A DNA stretch of 64,000 nucleotides from Rhodococcus sp. Leaf278 (GCF_001426085.1 NZ_LMRR01000034.1:1-64000), one strand, 5' to 3'; counted from the stretch's first letter, positions 9,304-18,998 are shown. Translations and numbers: made by a program. Notes: generated by a model not told the origin, from the letters alone.

Positions 9304-10275
9304 TCAGCTGGCGTAGGACCGCAGCTTCTCGGCGCGATCGCCCTGCCGCAGCTTGACCATCACCTCGCGCTCGATCTGACGAACACGCTCGCGGGAGAGC
9401 CCGAACAGTTTGCCGATCTGGTCGAGGGTGCGGGGCTGCCCGTCGTCCAGGCCGTAACGAAGCCGAATGACCTGCTGCTCACGCTCATCGAGCGTGCCGA
9501 GTACTACTCGAACATCGCTGTGCAGCAAACCGGCGATGACGGCATTCTCGGCCGACGTCGCTTCCGAGTCCTCGATGAAGTCGCCGAGGGGCGCTTCCTC
9601 GTCGCTGCCGACCGGCATGTCCAGGCTCACCGGATCGCGGCTGTGGTCGAGCAGGTCGGCGATCTTCTCGACGGCGATGCCCGATTCGCTGGACAGCTCC
9701 TCGTCGGTCGCCTCACGGCCGAGTTGCTGATGTAGCTCACGCTTGATTCTGGCCAGCTTGTTGACCTGTTCCACCAAGTGGACAGGTAGCCGGATCGTGC
9801 GACTCTGATCTGCCATGCCGCGGGTGATGGCCTGCCGGATCCACCAGGTGGCGTACGTGGAGAACTTGAATCCCTTGGCGTAGTCGAACTTCTCCATTGC
9901 GCGAATCAGGCCCAGGTTGCCTTCCTGGATCAGGTCGAGCAAAGGCATACCGCGACCGGTGTACCGCTTGGCAAGGGAGACGACCAGGCGCAGATTGGCC
10001 TCCAGCAAGTGGCTGCGTGCGGCGCTTCCGTCGCGAACGATGATGGCGAGGTTGCGCTTCTTGACAGCGCTCAGGCGCTTGGTGTTCTCGAGAACCTGCT
10101 TGGCGTACAGACCAGCCTCGATCCTCTTGGCGAGATCGACTTCTTCGGCAGCCGTCAGCAGTGCCGTGCGACCGATGCCGTTGAGGTAAACGCGAACGAG
10201 ATCGGCTGCCGGGCTCTGGGCGTCCAGATCGGCATCGGTGGGCCGTGGACGAATCGTGGTGCTGGGGCTGGTCAT
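9304..10275 (-). CDS. sigB: RNA polymerase sigma factor SigB (group 2 sigma-70)
   Basis: A 323-residue primary-like sigma factor. It has region 1.2 at the start ([15 protein letters not shown]), region 2 with the core-binding and -10 recognition block ([24 protein letters not shown], then [10 protein letters not shown]), region 3, and a region 4 helix-turn-helix for the -35 ([18 protein letters not shown]). It lacks the long Lys/Ala-rich N-terminal tail of SigA encoded at 17667-18998, as expected for SigB. Start ATG 10275 has a strong AGGAGG ribosome site. An ECF-type promoter (GGGAAC/CGTT) lies just upstream, suggesting control by a SigE- or SigH-like stress sigma factor. Confidence 0.95.
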   Translation of the reverse strand: MTSPSTTIRPRPTDADLDAQSPAADLVRVYLNGIGRTALLTAAEEVDLAKRIEAGLYAKQVLENTKRLSAVKKRNLAIIVRDGSAARSHLLEANLRLVVSLAKRYTGRGMPLLDLIQEGNLGLIRAMEKFDYAKGFKFSTYATWWIRQAITRGMADQSRTIRLPVHLVEQVNKLARIKRELHQQLGREATDEELSSESGIAVEKIADLLDHSRDPVSLDMPVGSDEEAPLGDFIEDSEATSAENAVIAGLLHSDVRVVLGTLDEREQQVIRLRYGLDDGQPRTLDQIGKLFGLSRERVRQIEREVMVKLRQGDRAEKLRSYAS

Positions 10276-10311
10276 GACTTGCCTCCTGGTCGGTGGTGTC
10301 TCACAGGGTTC

Positions 10312-10339
10312 AACGCTCGGGAGACTCCGATAAGTTCCC
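10312..10339 (-). promoter_or_regulatory. ECF (SigE/SigH-type) promoter of sigB
   Basis: On the minus strand the sequence reads GGGAAC at 10339-10334, an 18-nt spacer, then CGTT at 10315-10312, about 37 nt before the sigB start codon. GGAAC and GTT are the known -35 and -10 cores of SigE/SigH-class promoters in mycobacteria. Matching elements and correct placement support it; the responsible sigma factor is inferred. Confidence 0.65.
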
Positions 10340-10455
10340 ACGCCGATCCTTCTGATACCCGCGTGACCAGGGATTACGTCAGGGTTGTCCTGAGAAGTTG
10401 CTGAGAACTGAAGGCGGTGGGAACGGCACCTCGCACCACGCGGTCCGCGGCGGTC

Positions 10456-11949
10456 TCAGCGGACCGGCAGAACGAGACCGTGCCGGACGAGCCCCTGCAT
10501 CATCGTCACGGCATGCGCAGCCAGATCTTCTGGATCTTCGTCGTGCGCAGCAGCGAGCAGCTCGACCAATTCACCGACCGGCAGGCCATCGGGTCGAAGC
10601 CCGGCGAGCAGTGCTGCACCGAGTTCGTCGACGTCGTGCTGCCACTGCGGGCCGTTGCCTCGGTGAACTCGCACCGCCACCTGAGCCCAACCCTCGTCGC
10701 CGGGTAGATAAACGCGTTCGAGTGCCGTGTCGGGGTCCAGTGTGAGCACCGAATCGAGAATGTCGTGCTCCCGCAGCCAATCCAACCGCGCGAAGTACTC
10801 GACCGATTCGTTACCGAGGGGGTCCGAGAAGCCATGAGTGAGCTCCTCGGCCAGAAGATCGCTCGGTGTATCGGTAGCGCGAAGATAGACGAAGCCGAAA
10901 CCGATTCCCTCGACGTCGGCGGCAGCGAAATGGTCGAGCCAGGACTGTGCCACCTCGGCCGCGTCGGGATCACGAGGGTCGAGGCCTCCGTCGCGCATCC
11001 AGGTGCCGACGTAGAGAGCAGGATCGGCGACGTCGCGTTCGACCACCCAGGCGTCGACCCCGTGCGCAGGCAGCCACGACGCGACCCGTGTGCGCCAGTC
11101 CTCACCTCGGACATGGACCCAGGACGCCAGGATGGCAGCCGTGCCACCCGGGGCAAGGTGTGCCGGGGCCTGCCCGATCATCAGCGCGCTTGCACCGTCG
11201 AGATCGAGGCCGGAATCGCGATAGGAATGCTGCACCTCGGCGCGCCCGACGACGAACGGTGGATTGGCCACGATGCGATCGAACCTGCGCCCCGCCACCG
11301 GCTCGAACCACGACCCGTGGAGCAGCTCGACCCGAAGGCCGTTGAGCGCCATCGTCGCTGCGGCGAGATCCATGGATCTGGGGCTGATGTCGGTTGCAGT
11401 CACCTGCTCGGCATAAGCGCAGGCGTGGACGGCTTGGACGCCGCAGCCGGTGCCGACGTCCAGAACGGTCGAGACCGGTGACGTGGGCGTCCCCCGCAGC
11501 AGTGACAGGGAGGCCTGGCCGACGCCCAACACGTGGTCGGCTGCGGTCTCGGCCACTCGCATGCTGCCGTCCGGATCCGAGACGATCCACCGCGTACCGT
11601 GGCCGGCATCGAGCGGTCGAATGTCGAGCAATGTCCGCACCGTAGACCCGGTGCGGTGGAGAATGCCCGCCTCGATCGCGGCGCGGACAGTAAGCGGCGC
11701 AATGGCGTCGGCGACGTCCGATTCGGGACAATCGTCCACGAGAAGAAACAGGCGCACCAGAACGCCGAGCGGGCCGCCGTTCTGGCTGGCGTTGCGAACC
11801 GGCACCGGCTCACTGCGCCCCAGAGCGGCATGCGCGTCATCTCCCAGCAGCGCCAGGACGCCATCGGCGTCGTAACCTGTCCGCTCGAAGGCCTGCCTGA
11901 GTTCGACGGCTGCGGCGGCGAGCAAGGATCTGGAGTTCGATGCGGTCAC
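10456..11949 (-). CDS. Class I SAM-dependent methyltransferase (NPPF type) with N- and C-terminal extensions
   Basis: A 497-residue protein. An N-terminal helical region (about 1-150) precedes a Rossmann methyltransferase core with motif I VLDVGTGCG (162-170) and motif IV NPPF (about 229-232). The NPPF motif is typical of enzymes that methylate nitrogen in nucleic acid bases or in glutamine side chains (HemK/RlmG-like). The C-terminal third (about 330-497) is a separate domain of unknown role. The family is widespread in actinobacteria with no firmly known substrate. It lies upstream of sigB on the same strand but 180 bp away, with a promoter between. Confidence 0.82.
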   Translation of the reverse strand: MTASNSRSLLAAAAVELRQAFERTGYDADGVLALLGDDAHAALGRSEPVPVRNASQNGGPLGVLVRLFLLVDDCPESDVADAIAPLTVRAAIEAGILHRTGSTVRTLLDIRPLDAGHGTRWIVSDPDGSMRVAETAADHVLGVGQASLSLLRGTPTSPVSTVLDVGTGCGVQAVHACAYAEQVTATDISPRSMDLAAATMALNGLRVELLHGSWFEPVAGRRFDRIVANPPFVVGRAEVQHSYRDSGLDLDGASALMIGQAPAHLAPGGTAAILASWVHVRGEDWRTRVASWLPAHGVDAWVVERDVADPALYVGTWMRDGGLDPRDPDAAEVAQSWLDHFAAADVEGIGFGFVYLRATDTPSDLLAEELTHGFSDPLGNESVEYFARLDWLREHDILDSVLTLDPDTALERVYLPGDEGWAQVAVRVHRGNGPQWQHDVDELGAALLAGLRPDGLPVGELVELLAAAHDEDPEDLAAHAVTMMQGLVRHGLVLPVR

Positions 11950-11982
11950 GGGGCAAGTGTCGCATCGAGTGTCGCCGAGCTG

Positions 11983-12351
11983 TCAGTCGTCGCCTGGTTC
12001 GATCACGCGGTGGTTGCTCGACTCCAACTGCGGCGCGTCGATGGTTCGATAGTCGTACCGGCTCATTTCGTCCTTCGTGCGCGGCGGTCGATCGTTGGCG
12101 ATCAGCACCGCCATCCACGGGAGCGGAATGGACACGCCGACTATCGCCATGGAGATCCACGGATTCATCCACATTCCGTAGGCGAGGGCAGCCAACACCA
12201 ACGCCGGGATGCGGAAGGACATGATGAACATGTACTTGCGTACACGCTTCTTGTGTTGCTCTTCGACCGACTGCTGTGCCTCGGTGATCAGGACAGGCCC
12301 ATCCGGCGAGTCGCTGTACGCGCTGCCGTCGAACCCTGGGGTTCTTGTCAT
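11983..12351 (-). CDS. DUF3099 membrane protein
   Basis: A 122-residue protein with two adjacent hydrophobic segments at about 41-62 and 66-86, separated by a short turn, matching the DUF3099 family of small actinobacterial membrane proteins. The N-terminal part contains VLITEAQQS, a conserved element of the family. The C-terminal tail is polar. From memory, the homologue in M. tuberculosis is next to sigB and the DUF3039 gene, as here. It is divergent from the DUF3039 gene with 92 bp between the starts. Function is unknown. Confidence 0.82.
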   Translation of the reverse strand: MTRTPGFDGSAYSDSPDGPVLITEAQQSVEEQHKKRVRKYMFIMSFRIPALVLAALAYGMWMNPWISMAIVGVSIPLPWMAVLIANDRPPRTKDEMSRYDYRTIDAPQLESSNHRVIEPGDD

Positions 12352-12443
12352 AACTCCACTGTGGCACTACTGCTCACAGAATGCTTGCGACGAGCGTGTG
12401 CAACCGGTTACCCCTCGCTGGATCGACGGATTAATCTGTGTCC

Positions 12444-12680
12444 ATGAGCACTCAGACGAAGGATCGTCCCGATATCGCACCGGACGAAACCACCGAGGAC
12501 GACCGGCCGAAGTTCTTCCACTACGTCAAGAAGAACAAGATCGCCGAGAGCGCGGTCATGGGTACGCACGTCGTCGCTCTGTGCGGTGAGGTGTTTCCCG
12601 TCACCAAGTCCGCGAAGCCCGGTTCTCCCGTGTGTCCCGACTGCAAGAAGATCTACGAGGGCTTGAAGAAAGGCGAGTAA
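12444..12680 (+). CDS. DUF3039 small zinc-binding-like protein
   Basis: A 78-residue soluble protein of the DUF3039 family. It contains a conserved core FFHYVKKNKI, a single Cys in VALCGEVF, and a C-terminal CPDCKKIYEGL, so His/Cys residues could hold a zinc ion. ATG 12444 is preferred; an in-frame GTG at 12438 would add two residues. It converges on the YihY/BrkB gene with 4 bp between the stops. Function is unknown. Confidence 0.82.
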   Translation: MSTQTKDRPDIAPDETTEDDRPKFFHYVKKNKIAESAVMGTHVVALCGEVFPVTKSAKPGSPVCPDCKKIYEGLKKGE

Positions 12681-12684
12681 CGAC

Positions 12685-13758
12685 CTATTCGGCTGTGGTT
12701 TCGGGGCGATCCGGCCGAACTCTGTCTCCCGCCAGCTTGATCGGACCCGCGGCGAGCCGTCGAGCAACGGCCGTCACCGGTCCCGACGGCTTCTCGTCGG
12801 TGGCCGCCTGCGCGGCGATCCACTCGCGCATCTGATCCATCCGAGTTGCCCGAGCCGGCCAGAACTCCTGAATCGTGGCGTTGAACTCGGCTCCGAGGAC
12901 GACGGCAAAGCCGAGGAAGAACGTGAACAGCAAGAATGCGATCGGCGTGGCCAGCGCGCCGTAGGTGTACCCCGTGCTGGTCACCCAGGTGAGGTATCGG
13001 CGGAGCACTGCACTGGCGATCATGAAGAACACGCCGGCGAGCAGAGCTCCACCGAGCAGCCGGTGCCACGGCAACGAGGTGTGCAGCGCGAGCTTGTACA
13101 AAGTGGTCAGTCCCACGATCAGCAGCAGCCCGACCGCCGGGTAGTAGAAGAAGTCGATCAGCTCGCTCCCGAAAGTGATCCACGAATCGGGCAATATCTG
13201 CTGGACGTAGACCGGCCCCAGTGCGACGAGCGGGAGCACGAACACCGCAATGATGAGAAAGCCGACGTACAGCAGCAGCGCAAAGAACCTTTGCCAGACG
13301 GGGTTTCGCGCGTCGGCCTGCCCGTGCGCCTCCACGATCGAGTCCACGAACGTCGATATCGCCGACGAGCCGGCCCACAGCGAGAGCAGGAAGCCGACCG
13401 AGACGATCTCGCCGCTACCCTGCGCGAGGACGTCTCGGACGGTCGGCGCGATGATCTGATCGACCACGCTGCTGCTGAACAGCGTGTTGCTGAAAGTGAT
13501 GATCTTGGACTCGATGATGCCGACGGTGTTGGGCCCGAACCATCCGCCGACGAATCCCAGGCTGCCCAGCACACCGAGTAGGAGGGGCGGCAACGAGAGG
13601 GTCTGCCAGAATGCCGCCGTGGCGGCCTTGCTGAAGATCGAGTCGTCCCACGCTTTGCTCAGGGTGCGGAGCGTCACTTTCCACGCCGCACGTATCGGCT
13701 TTCTCGCCGACATCCGTTCCGGTGTCGGCGTAACCCCTGTTGACTCGGTCATGGTCAC
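12685..13758 (-). CDS. YihY/virulence factor BrkB family inner membrane protein
   Basis: A 357-residue polytopic membrane protein. About six transmembrane segments are visible (near 55-75, 120-140, 160-185, 200-225, 235-260 and 270-300), with the conserved YTYGALATPIAFLLFTFF stretch near the end of the hydrophobic core. This matches the YihY/BrkB (formerly RNase BN) fold. The N- and C-termini are charged and cytoplasmic. From memory the M. tuberculosis homologue (Rv2707) lies near sigB too. Substrate or role is unknown. An alternative start codon lies 6 nt downstream (ATG 13752). Confidence 0.88.
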   Translation of the reverse strand: MTMTESTGVTPTPERMSARKPIRAAWKVTLRTLSKAWDDSIFSKAATAAFWQTLSLPPLLLGVLGSLGFVGGWFGPNTVGIIESKIITFSNTLFSSSVVDQIIAPTVRDVLAQGSGEIVSVGFLLSLWAGSSAISTFVDSIVEAHGQADARNPVWQRFFALLLYVGFLIIAVFVLPLVALGPVYVQQILPDSWITFGSELIDFFYYPAVGLLLIVGLTTLYKLALHTSLPWHRLLGGALLAGVFFMIASAVLRRYLTWVTSTGYTYGALATPIAFLLFTFFLGFAVVLGAEFNATIQEFWPARATRMDQMREWIAAQAATDEKPSGPVTAVARRLAAGPIKLAGDRVRPDRPETTAE

Positions 13759-13929
13759 CCCAGCATTCCTGACCGATGGCGTCTTCGCCTAACGACCGAC
13801 CCGCCGTGTCGCGTCCGATTCACCCCAGTGATGCGGGATCGGTCGGTGTGGAGCGATAGGCTCCTCCGCGGACACTGCAGGGCTACCGAGAGCGCGAGGA
13901 ACTACATCGATGCCAGGAACCGGCGGCCA

Positions 13930-15678
13930 GTGAGCGCTGACATGTTCGATCCCACACCACGATCCGAGCAGGTGGCCGCCCCCGTGAGCGGGGGAGCGCC
14001 GCTGCGCGCGTGGCAGCGGCGTGCGCTGACGAAGTACCTGGTGGCATCACCGAAGGACTTCCTGGCCGTGGCGACACCCGGTGCTGGTAAGACGACGTTC
14101 GCTCTGCGCGTTGCTGCGGAGTTGCTGGCCCATCGCACGGTCGATCAGGTGACCGTCGTGGCACCCACCGAGCACCTCAAGCATCAGTGGGCGGAGTCGG
14201 CGGCGAGGGTGGGGATCGCTCTGGACTCACGCTTCTCGAACTCGACCGGGCAGACCTCCAGCGACTATCACGGCGTGGTCGTGACGTACGCACAGATCGC
14301 CTCGCATCCCTTCAAGCATCGGGTACGGACCGAGGCGCGCAAGACTCTCGTGATCCTCGACGAGATTCACCACGGAGGCGACGCGAAGAGCTGGGGAGAA
14401 GGCATCCGTGAGGCTTTCGGCGACGCCACCCGACGTCTCGCACTGACCGGTACGCCGTTCCGTAGCGACGACAGTCCCATCCCGTTCGTCAACTACGAAC
14501 CGGACCAGGACGGGTTGATGCGGTCCAAGGCGGACCACTCGTACGGGTACTCCGACGCATTGGCCGACGGCGTCGTCCGGCCGGTGGTCTTTCTCGCGTA
14601 TTCGGGTGAGGCGCGCTGGCGAGACAGTGCGGGTGAGGAATACACCGCCCGACTGGGCGAGCCGCTCAGCGCCGAGCAGACCGCACGGGCGTGGCGCACC
14701 GCGCTCGACCCGCAGGGCGACTGGATGCCTGCCGTGTTGTTGGCTGCCAACACACGTTTGGCTCAGCTGCGTGCGGGCGGAATGCCCGACGCGGGCGGGC
14801 TCGTGATCGCCACCGATCAGACGGTGGCGCGGGCGTACGCGAAGCTCATCGAGGTGATCACGGGGGAGACGCCGGCCATCGTGCTCTCGGACGATCCGAC
14901 GTCCTCGGCCCGCATCGCCGAGTTCGGCAAGAGCGATCAGCGGTGGATGGTTGCCGTTCGCATGGTGTCCGAGGGCGTCGACGTTCCGCGTCTGGCCGTC
15001 GGCGTGTACGCAACCAGTGCGTCGACTCCGCTGTACTTCGCGCAGGCGATCGGTCGATTCGTGCGTTCACGTCGGAAAGGTGAGACGGCGAGTGTCTTCC
15101 TGCCGTCGGTACCGGTGCTGTTGGATCTGGCGTCGCAGCTCGAGGCGCAACGCGATCACATTCTCGGCAAGCCGCACCGTGAGAAGGACGGATTCGACGA
15201 CGAGCTTCTGGCCGACGCGAACAAGCAGAAGGACGAACTCGGCGAAGAGGAGAAGGCGTACACCTCACTGGGCGCGGACGCCGAACTCGACCAGGTCATC
15301 TACGACGGTTCCTCGTTCGGAACCGCCACGTTCTCGGGTAGCGACGAGGAAGCGGACTACCTCGGATTGCCCGGTTTGCTCGACGCCACGCAGATGCGCG
15401 ATCTGCTGCGTCAGCGCCAGCAGGAACAGATCGACAAGCCCGCGGCCGGCCCTGCCGTTCCGGCTCCTCCCGTCGTCAACGACAGGGCCGCCAGTGCCGG
15501 CCAGCTGGCCGGCCTGAGGCGTGAACTGAACAGTTTGGTCGCGGTGTACCACCATCGCACCGGAAAGCCGCACGGTGTCATTCACGGCGATCTGCGACGC
15601 ATCTGTGGTGGCCCGCCGACGGCCATGGCGTCGGCGGATCAGTTGGGTGAGCGGATCGCCCAGCTGCGAAAGATGTAG
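13930..15678 (+). CDS. DEAD/DEAH-box (SF2) helicase
   Basis: A 582-residue superfamily 2 helicase. Seen directly: a Q-like RAWQRRAL element, Walker A TPGAGKTT (about 49-56), Walker B/motif II DEIHHGG (144-150), motif III LTGTPF, and motif VI QAIGRFVRSRRKG in the second RecA domain. The C-terminal region (about 430-582) is charged and helical and may bind nucleic acid. GTG 13930 is chosen because the conserved region follows within 20 residues; ATG 13942 is an alternative. The gene ends before a perfect palindromic terminator. Its role (DNA repair or RNA remodelling) cannot be told from sequence. Confidence 0.88.
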   Translation: MSADMFDPTPRSEQVAAPVSGGAPLRAWQRRALTKYLVASPKDFLAVATPGAGKTTFALRVAAELLAHRTVDQVTVVAPTEHLKHQWAESAARVGIALDSRFSNSTGQTSSDYHGVVVTYAQIASHPFKHRVRTEARKTLVILDEIHHGGDAKSWGEGIREAFGDATRRLALTGTPFRSDDSPIPFVNYEPDQDGLMRSKADHSYGYSDALADGVVRPVVFLAYSGEARWRDSAGEEYTARLGEPLSAEQTARAWRTALDPQGDWMPAVLLAANTRLAQLRAGGMPDAGGLVIATDQTVARAYAKLIEVITGETPAIVLSDDPTSSARIAEFGKSDQRWMVAVRMVSEGVDVPRLAVGVYATSASTPLYFAQAIGRFVRSRRKGETASVFLPSVPVLLDLASQLEAQRDHILGKPHREKDGFDDELLADANKQKDELGEEEKAYTSLGADAELDQVIYDGSSFGTATFSGSDEEADYLGLPGLLDATQMRDLLRQRQQEQIDKPAAGPAVPAPPVVNDRAASAGQLAGLRRELNSLVAVYHHRTGKPHGVIHGDLRRICGGPPTAMASADQLGERIAQLRKM

Positions 15679-15706
15679 AGCGCGATTGCGAAAAATGTGT
15701 CGCCGA

Positions 15707-15748
15707 CACGAAAAAACGGACGGTCTGCAGACCGTCCGTTTTTTCGTG
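15707..15748. terminator. Perfect bidirectional rho-independent terminator
   Basis: A 42-bp perfect palindrome with A6 at one side and T6 at the other, centred on CTGCAG, lies between the convergent helicase and DUF7455 genes. It can form a GC-rich stem followed by a T-run on either strand, so it should stop transcription from both sides. Confidence 0.9.
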
Positions 15749-15792
15749 AGATTCGATCGTGGCGAACCTGCGGCCCCCGACGTCTCGGTGGG

Positions 15793-15987
15793 TTACACCG
15801 TGGAGTCCGATTCGGTCATCACCGTTGCGTTCACTTCACGCAGACGGGCTTCGTGCTCGGCGGCGTGGTGACCGCAGAAGAGAAGTTCTCCACCGGTCGA
15901 GAGCACGACTCGCGCGCGAGCCCCTGCACCGCACCGGTCGCACCGGTCCGCTGCTGTCAATTGTGGGCTGGTCAATGTTCCGGGCAT
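15793..15987 (-). CDS. DUF7455-type small zinc-ribbon protein
   Basis: A 64-residue protein with LTAADRCDRCGA near the N-terminus and LLFCGHHAAEHE in the middle. The CxxC plus CxHH arrangement suggests a single structural zinc. It matches a small protein widely conserved in actinobacteria, usually near sigA, as here. It may interact with transcription or RNA machinery, but that is only a guess from location. Start ATG 15987. Confidence 0.8.
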   Translation of the reverse strand: MPGTLTSPQLTAADRCDRCGAGARARVVLSTGGELLFCGHHAAEHEARLREVNATVMTESDSTV

Positions 15988-16220
15988 GACTCCTCCGTAC
16001 TGGCTTGCGGGTTGTCCCGTTCGCCTGGGGCCGGTCCGCCGCGTCGGTATGGCGCGGTTCGTTCACTCTGTCAGACGTATGGCGGTCACGCGTTGTTCCC
16101 GAGCGCGTTTCTTTGTGTTGTCACTAACACGAAACATGCCTCACGAGCTGGAACGTCGTGAAATCTGTTCGCTGAGAGCAGACACGGCTCGCAGCGAGCC
16201 GCGGCAGTAGGGTCGCCTTT

Positions 16221-17150
16221 GTGGCTTCGACTTCTCCTTCGCTCTCCGGCGCATCGAAGCTGGGTATTCCGTCGCTGTTCGTGATCGGCGCGGTGTGCAT
16301 GTACGTGGGTGCGGCGATCGGTGTATTCCTGTTCGACACCGTCGACCCGGCCGCAGTGGCATGGCTGCGCGGTTTCGGCGCGGCTCTGGTGTTGGTGATC
16401 TGGCGGCGGCCCTGGCGGCACCGCGCGGGTGCGGGCGGCACGTGGTCCGGGCGGCGACTGTGCACGGCAGCCGCGTTCGGCGGTGCCACGATCGGCATGA
16501 ACGCGATGTTCTACGAGGCCATTGCCCGGCTACCACTGGGTGCGGCCGTAGCGATCGAGTTTCTCGGGCCCATCGCGGTCGCAGCAGCCGGGTCGAGGAA
16601 GCCGGCCGACGTCTGTGCGCTTCTCCTGGTAGTCGGGGGCGTCGGTGCCATTGCCTCGGCGCAGTTCGAGGGCGGCGAAGTGGGCCTCGTAGGAATCGCC
16701 TTCGCGCTGGGATCGGCGGCGCTGTGGGCCGCCTACATCGTCCTGGGCAAGTCCGTTGCCGATGCGGGTCAGGGTCTCGACGACATGGCGGCCGGGTTCG
16801 GCATCGCCTCGCTGGTTCTGGCCGCGCCGTTGTTCGGTCCGTTTGCGCTGGCTCATGCCGATGCCCTGGGTGACTGGCGAATCTGGGTTCTGGGGTTGGG
16901 CGTCGGTCTGCTGTCGAGTGTGGTTCCGTACGTTCTCGATCAGTACGTTCTGGTGCGAGTCGGGAGGGCGCGATTCGCTCTGCTGCTGGCGCTTCTACCG
17001 GCGACGGCCACGGTGGTCGGCGCCGTGGTGCTGACTCAGATTCCCACGACCCTCGAGGCCGTCGGAATCGTGGCTGTCATCGCGGCGGTGGTGGTCGGTG
17101 GCCTCCCATCCGGCAGAGATCGAGGCGTTGTCGACGTTCCACCGCCCTGA
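16221..17150 (+). CDS. EamA/DMT-family transporter (RhtA-like exporter)
   Basis: A 309-residue protein with about ten transmembrane helices and two EamA repeats (roughly 15-145 and 150-295). The region ARLPLGAAVAIEFLGPIAVA is characteristic of the RhtA-type branch, which exports threonine, homoserine or similar small metabolites. Start GTG 16221. It is followed after 28 bp by a DUF952 gene in the same direction, so they may be co-transcribed. The substrate is not predictable. Confidence 0.87.
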   Translation: MASTSPSLSGASKLGIPSLFVIGAVCMYVGAAIGVFLFDTVDPAAVAWLRGFGAALVLVIWRRPWRHRAGAGGTWSGRRLCTAAAFGGATIGMNAMFYEAIARLPLGAAVAIEFLGPIAVAAAGSRKPADVCALLLVVGGVGAIASAQFEGGEVGLVGIAFALGSAALWAAYIVLGKSVADAGQGLDDMAAGFGIASLVLAAPLFGPFALAHADALGDWRIWVLGLGVGLLSSVVPYVLDQYVLVRVGRARFALLLALLPATATVVGAVVLTQIPTTLEAVGIVAVIAAVVVGGLPSGRDRGVVDVPPP

Positions 17151-17178
17151 CAGGGGCGCAACCCGGCAGAATGAAACG

Positions 17179-17538
17179 GTGACAAGTAAGCAGGACGACC
17201 TCGTTCACATCTGCACTGCAGGGGAGTGGCTGTCGATGCGGGGGCAGTCCGAATACGTACCGGACTCGTACGGCGATGTGGGTTTCGTTCACCTGTCGAC
17301 GCCGCAGCAGGTGCATCTGCCTGCGAATCGACTGTTCCAGGGGCGAGAGGATCTCGTTCTGCTTCGTCTGGATCCGACTCGACTGAATTCACCCGTTCGA
17401 TGGGAACCCGGCGTGCCGTCCGATCCGGAGTCCATGCGCTTCCCACATCTCTACGGGCCACTACCGATCGCGGCCGTCACGGCGGTGCTGGACTACCGGC
17501 CCGGGCCGGACGGGACATTCGTAGAACCATCGATGTAA
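17179..17538 (+). CDS. DUF952 domain-containing protein
   Basis: A 119-residue soluble protein of the DUF952 family, recognised by the N-terminal VHICTAGEW, the GFVHLSTPQQV block and the C-terminal FPHLYGPLP motif. Some DUF952 domains are fused to enzymes, and the fold resembles ADP-ribosyltransferase-like barrels, but no function is established here. GTG 17179 is chosen because the domain starts immediately after it. It converges on sigA. Confidence 0.85.
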   Translation: MTSKQDDLVHICTAGEWLSMRGQSEYVPDSYGDVGFVHLSTPQQVHLPANRLFQGREDLVLLRLDPTRLNSPVRWEPGVPSDPESMRFPHLYGPLPIAAVTAVLDYRPGPDGTFVEPSM

Positions 17539-17617
17539 CGCCGCCGACTGGGTGACGACGCCGACTAGGAGGCGACACCGCCGCCACCCACATACCGTCC
17601 CCCCCGAAAACGACGAC

Positions 17618-17644
17618 GACCGCCGATCTCGAGGATCGACGGTC
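17618..17644 (-). terminator. Probable sigA terminator hairpin
   Basis: An 11-bp inverted repeat with one mismatch (GACCGCCGATC / GATCGACGGTC) lies 22 nt past the sigA stop. On the minus strand it is followed by a short TTTT run. It also lies beyond the convergent DUF952 stop. Confidence 0.5.
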
Positions 17645-17666
17645 GACGTTCGTTGAATCGGGTCAC

Positions 17667-18998
17667 TCAGTCCAGGTAGTCGCGGAGAACCTGGGAACGG
17701 GACGGGTGACGCAGCTTGGACATCGTCTTGGATTCGATCTGGCGAATTCGCTCACGGGTGACCCCGTACACCTGGCCGATCTCGTCGAGGGTGCGCGGCT
17801 GGCCGTCGGTGAGGCCGAACCGCAGACGAACCACGCCGGCTTCGCGCTCGGACAGGGTCTCGAGCACAGACTGGAGCTGGTCCTGCAGCAGCGTGAACGA
17901 GACTGCGTCGACGGCGACGACAGCTTCGGAGTCCTCGATGAAATCGCCGAGCTGGCTGTCGCCCTCGTCACCGATGGTCTGGTCGAGGGAGATCGGCTCA
18001 CGCGCGTACTGCTGGATCTCCAGCACCTTTTCGGGCGTGATGTCCATTTCCTTCGCGAGCTCTTCCGGAGTGGGCTCGCGACCCAGATCCTGAAGCAATT
18101 CGCGTTGGATGCGGCCGAGCTTGTTGATGACCTCGACCATGTGAACCGGGATACGGATGGTGCGGGCCTGATCGGCCATGGCCCGAGTGATGGCCTGTCG
18201 GATCCACCAGGTGGCGTACGTGGAGAACTTGTAGCCCTTGGTGTAGTCGAACTTCTCGACCGCGCGGATGAGACCGAGGTTGCCCTCCTGAATGAGGTCC
18301 AGGAAAGCCATACCGCGACCGGTGTAGCGCTTGGCCAGGGAGACGACGAGTCGAAGATTGGCCTCGAGCAGGTGGTTCTTGGCGCGGTTGCCATCACGGC
18401 AGATCCACGTCATGTCTCGACGCTGCGCGACGGGGAGCTTCTCGCCCTTCTCCGCGGACTCGCGCATCTTCTCGACCGCGAACAGGCCTGCCTCGATGCG
18501 CTTGGCCAGTTCGACCTCTTCCTCCGCGTTGAGGAGGGCGACCTTGCCGATCTGCTTGAGGTACGCACGGACCGAGTCCGCCGACGCGGTGAGCTCGGCA
18601 TCCTTACGAGCCTGACGCAGGGCCTCGGATTCCTCCTCGTCCCATACGAAGTCGCCCGACGCCTTGTCCTCGGCGGTCGGCTCGCTGGTGGCGTCTTCTT
18701 CGGTATCGTCACCCGCTGCAACGACCTCGACCACATCGTTGGCGGCAGCAGCCAGATCGCCTTCGGAGATGTCGATGTCCTCGATTCCGGGTGCGCTCTC
18801 GTCGGCGTCGTCCCCGGAAGCGGGAGATGTTGCTGTCTTCTTCGCTGCGGCTTTCTTCGCCGGTGCCTTCTTGGCCGCGGCGCGCTTCGCCGGAGCCTTC
18901 TTTGCCGGTGCCTTCGCAGCGGGTGCCTTGACAGCAGGTGCAGGTGCCGCAGACTCGGTCTCGGAATCTACGGTCTGACGGATATCGGTGGCTGCCAC
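17667..18998 (-). CDS. sigA: Principal RNA polymerase sigma factor SigA
   Basis: A 443-residue housekeeping sigma-70. The N-terminus (about 20-55) is a Lys/Ala/Pro-rich tail with repeated AKKAPAK-type units typical of actinobacterial SigA/HrdB. An acidic region 1.1-like stretch follows, then region 1.2 ([10 protein letters not shown]), region 2 ([19 protein letters not shown], then [14 protein letters not shown]), region 3, and the region 4 helix-turn-helix ([20 protein letters not shown]). GTG 18998 is the chosen start. A good SigA-type promoter lies at 19096-19124, so autogenous transcription is likely. It is divergent from nothing; ppgK lies upstream on the same strand. Confidence 0.97.
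   Translation of the reverse strand: MAATDIRQTVDSETESAAPAPAVKAPAAKAPAKKAPAKRAAAKKAPAKKAAAKKTATSPASGDDADESAPGIEDIDISEGDLAAAANDVVEVVAAGDDTEEDATSEPTAEDKASGDFVWDEEESEALRQARKDAELTASADSVRAYLKQIGKVALLNAEEEVELAKRIEAGLFAVEKMRESAEKGEKLPVAQRRDMTWICRDGNRAKNHLLEANLRLVVSLAKRYTGRGMAFLDLIQEGNLGLIRAVEKFDYTKGYKFSTYATWWIRQAITRAMADQARTIRIPVHMVEVINKLGRIQRELLQDLGREPTPEELAKEMDITPEKVLEIQQYAREPISLDQTIGDEGDSQLGDFIEDSEAVVAVDAVSFTLLQDQLQSVLETLSEREAGVVRLRFGLTDGQPRTLDEIGQVYGVTRERIRQIESKTMSKLRHPSRSQVLRDYLD

Noticed and set aside
16115-16130. Inverted repeat GTGTT-6-AACAC upstream of the EamA gene
   Set aside because: Only 5-bp arms; expected by chance in a 233-bp gap.
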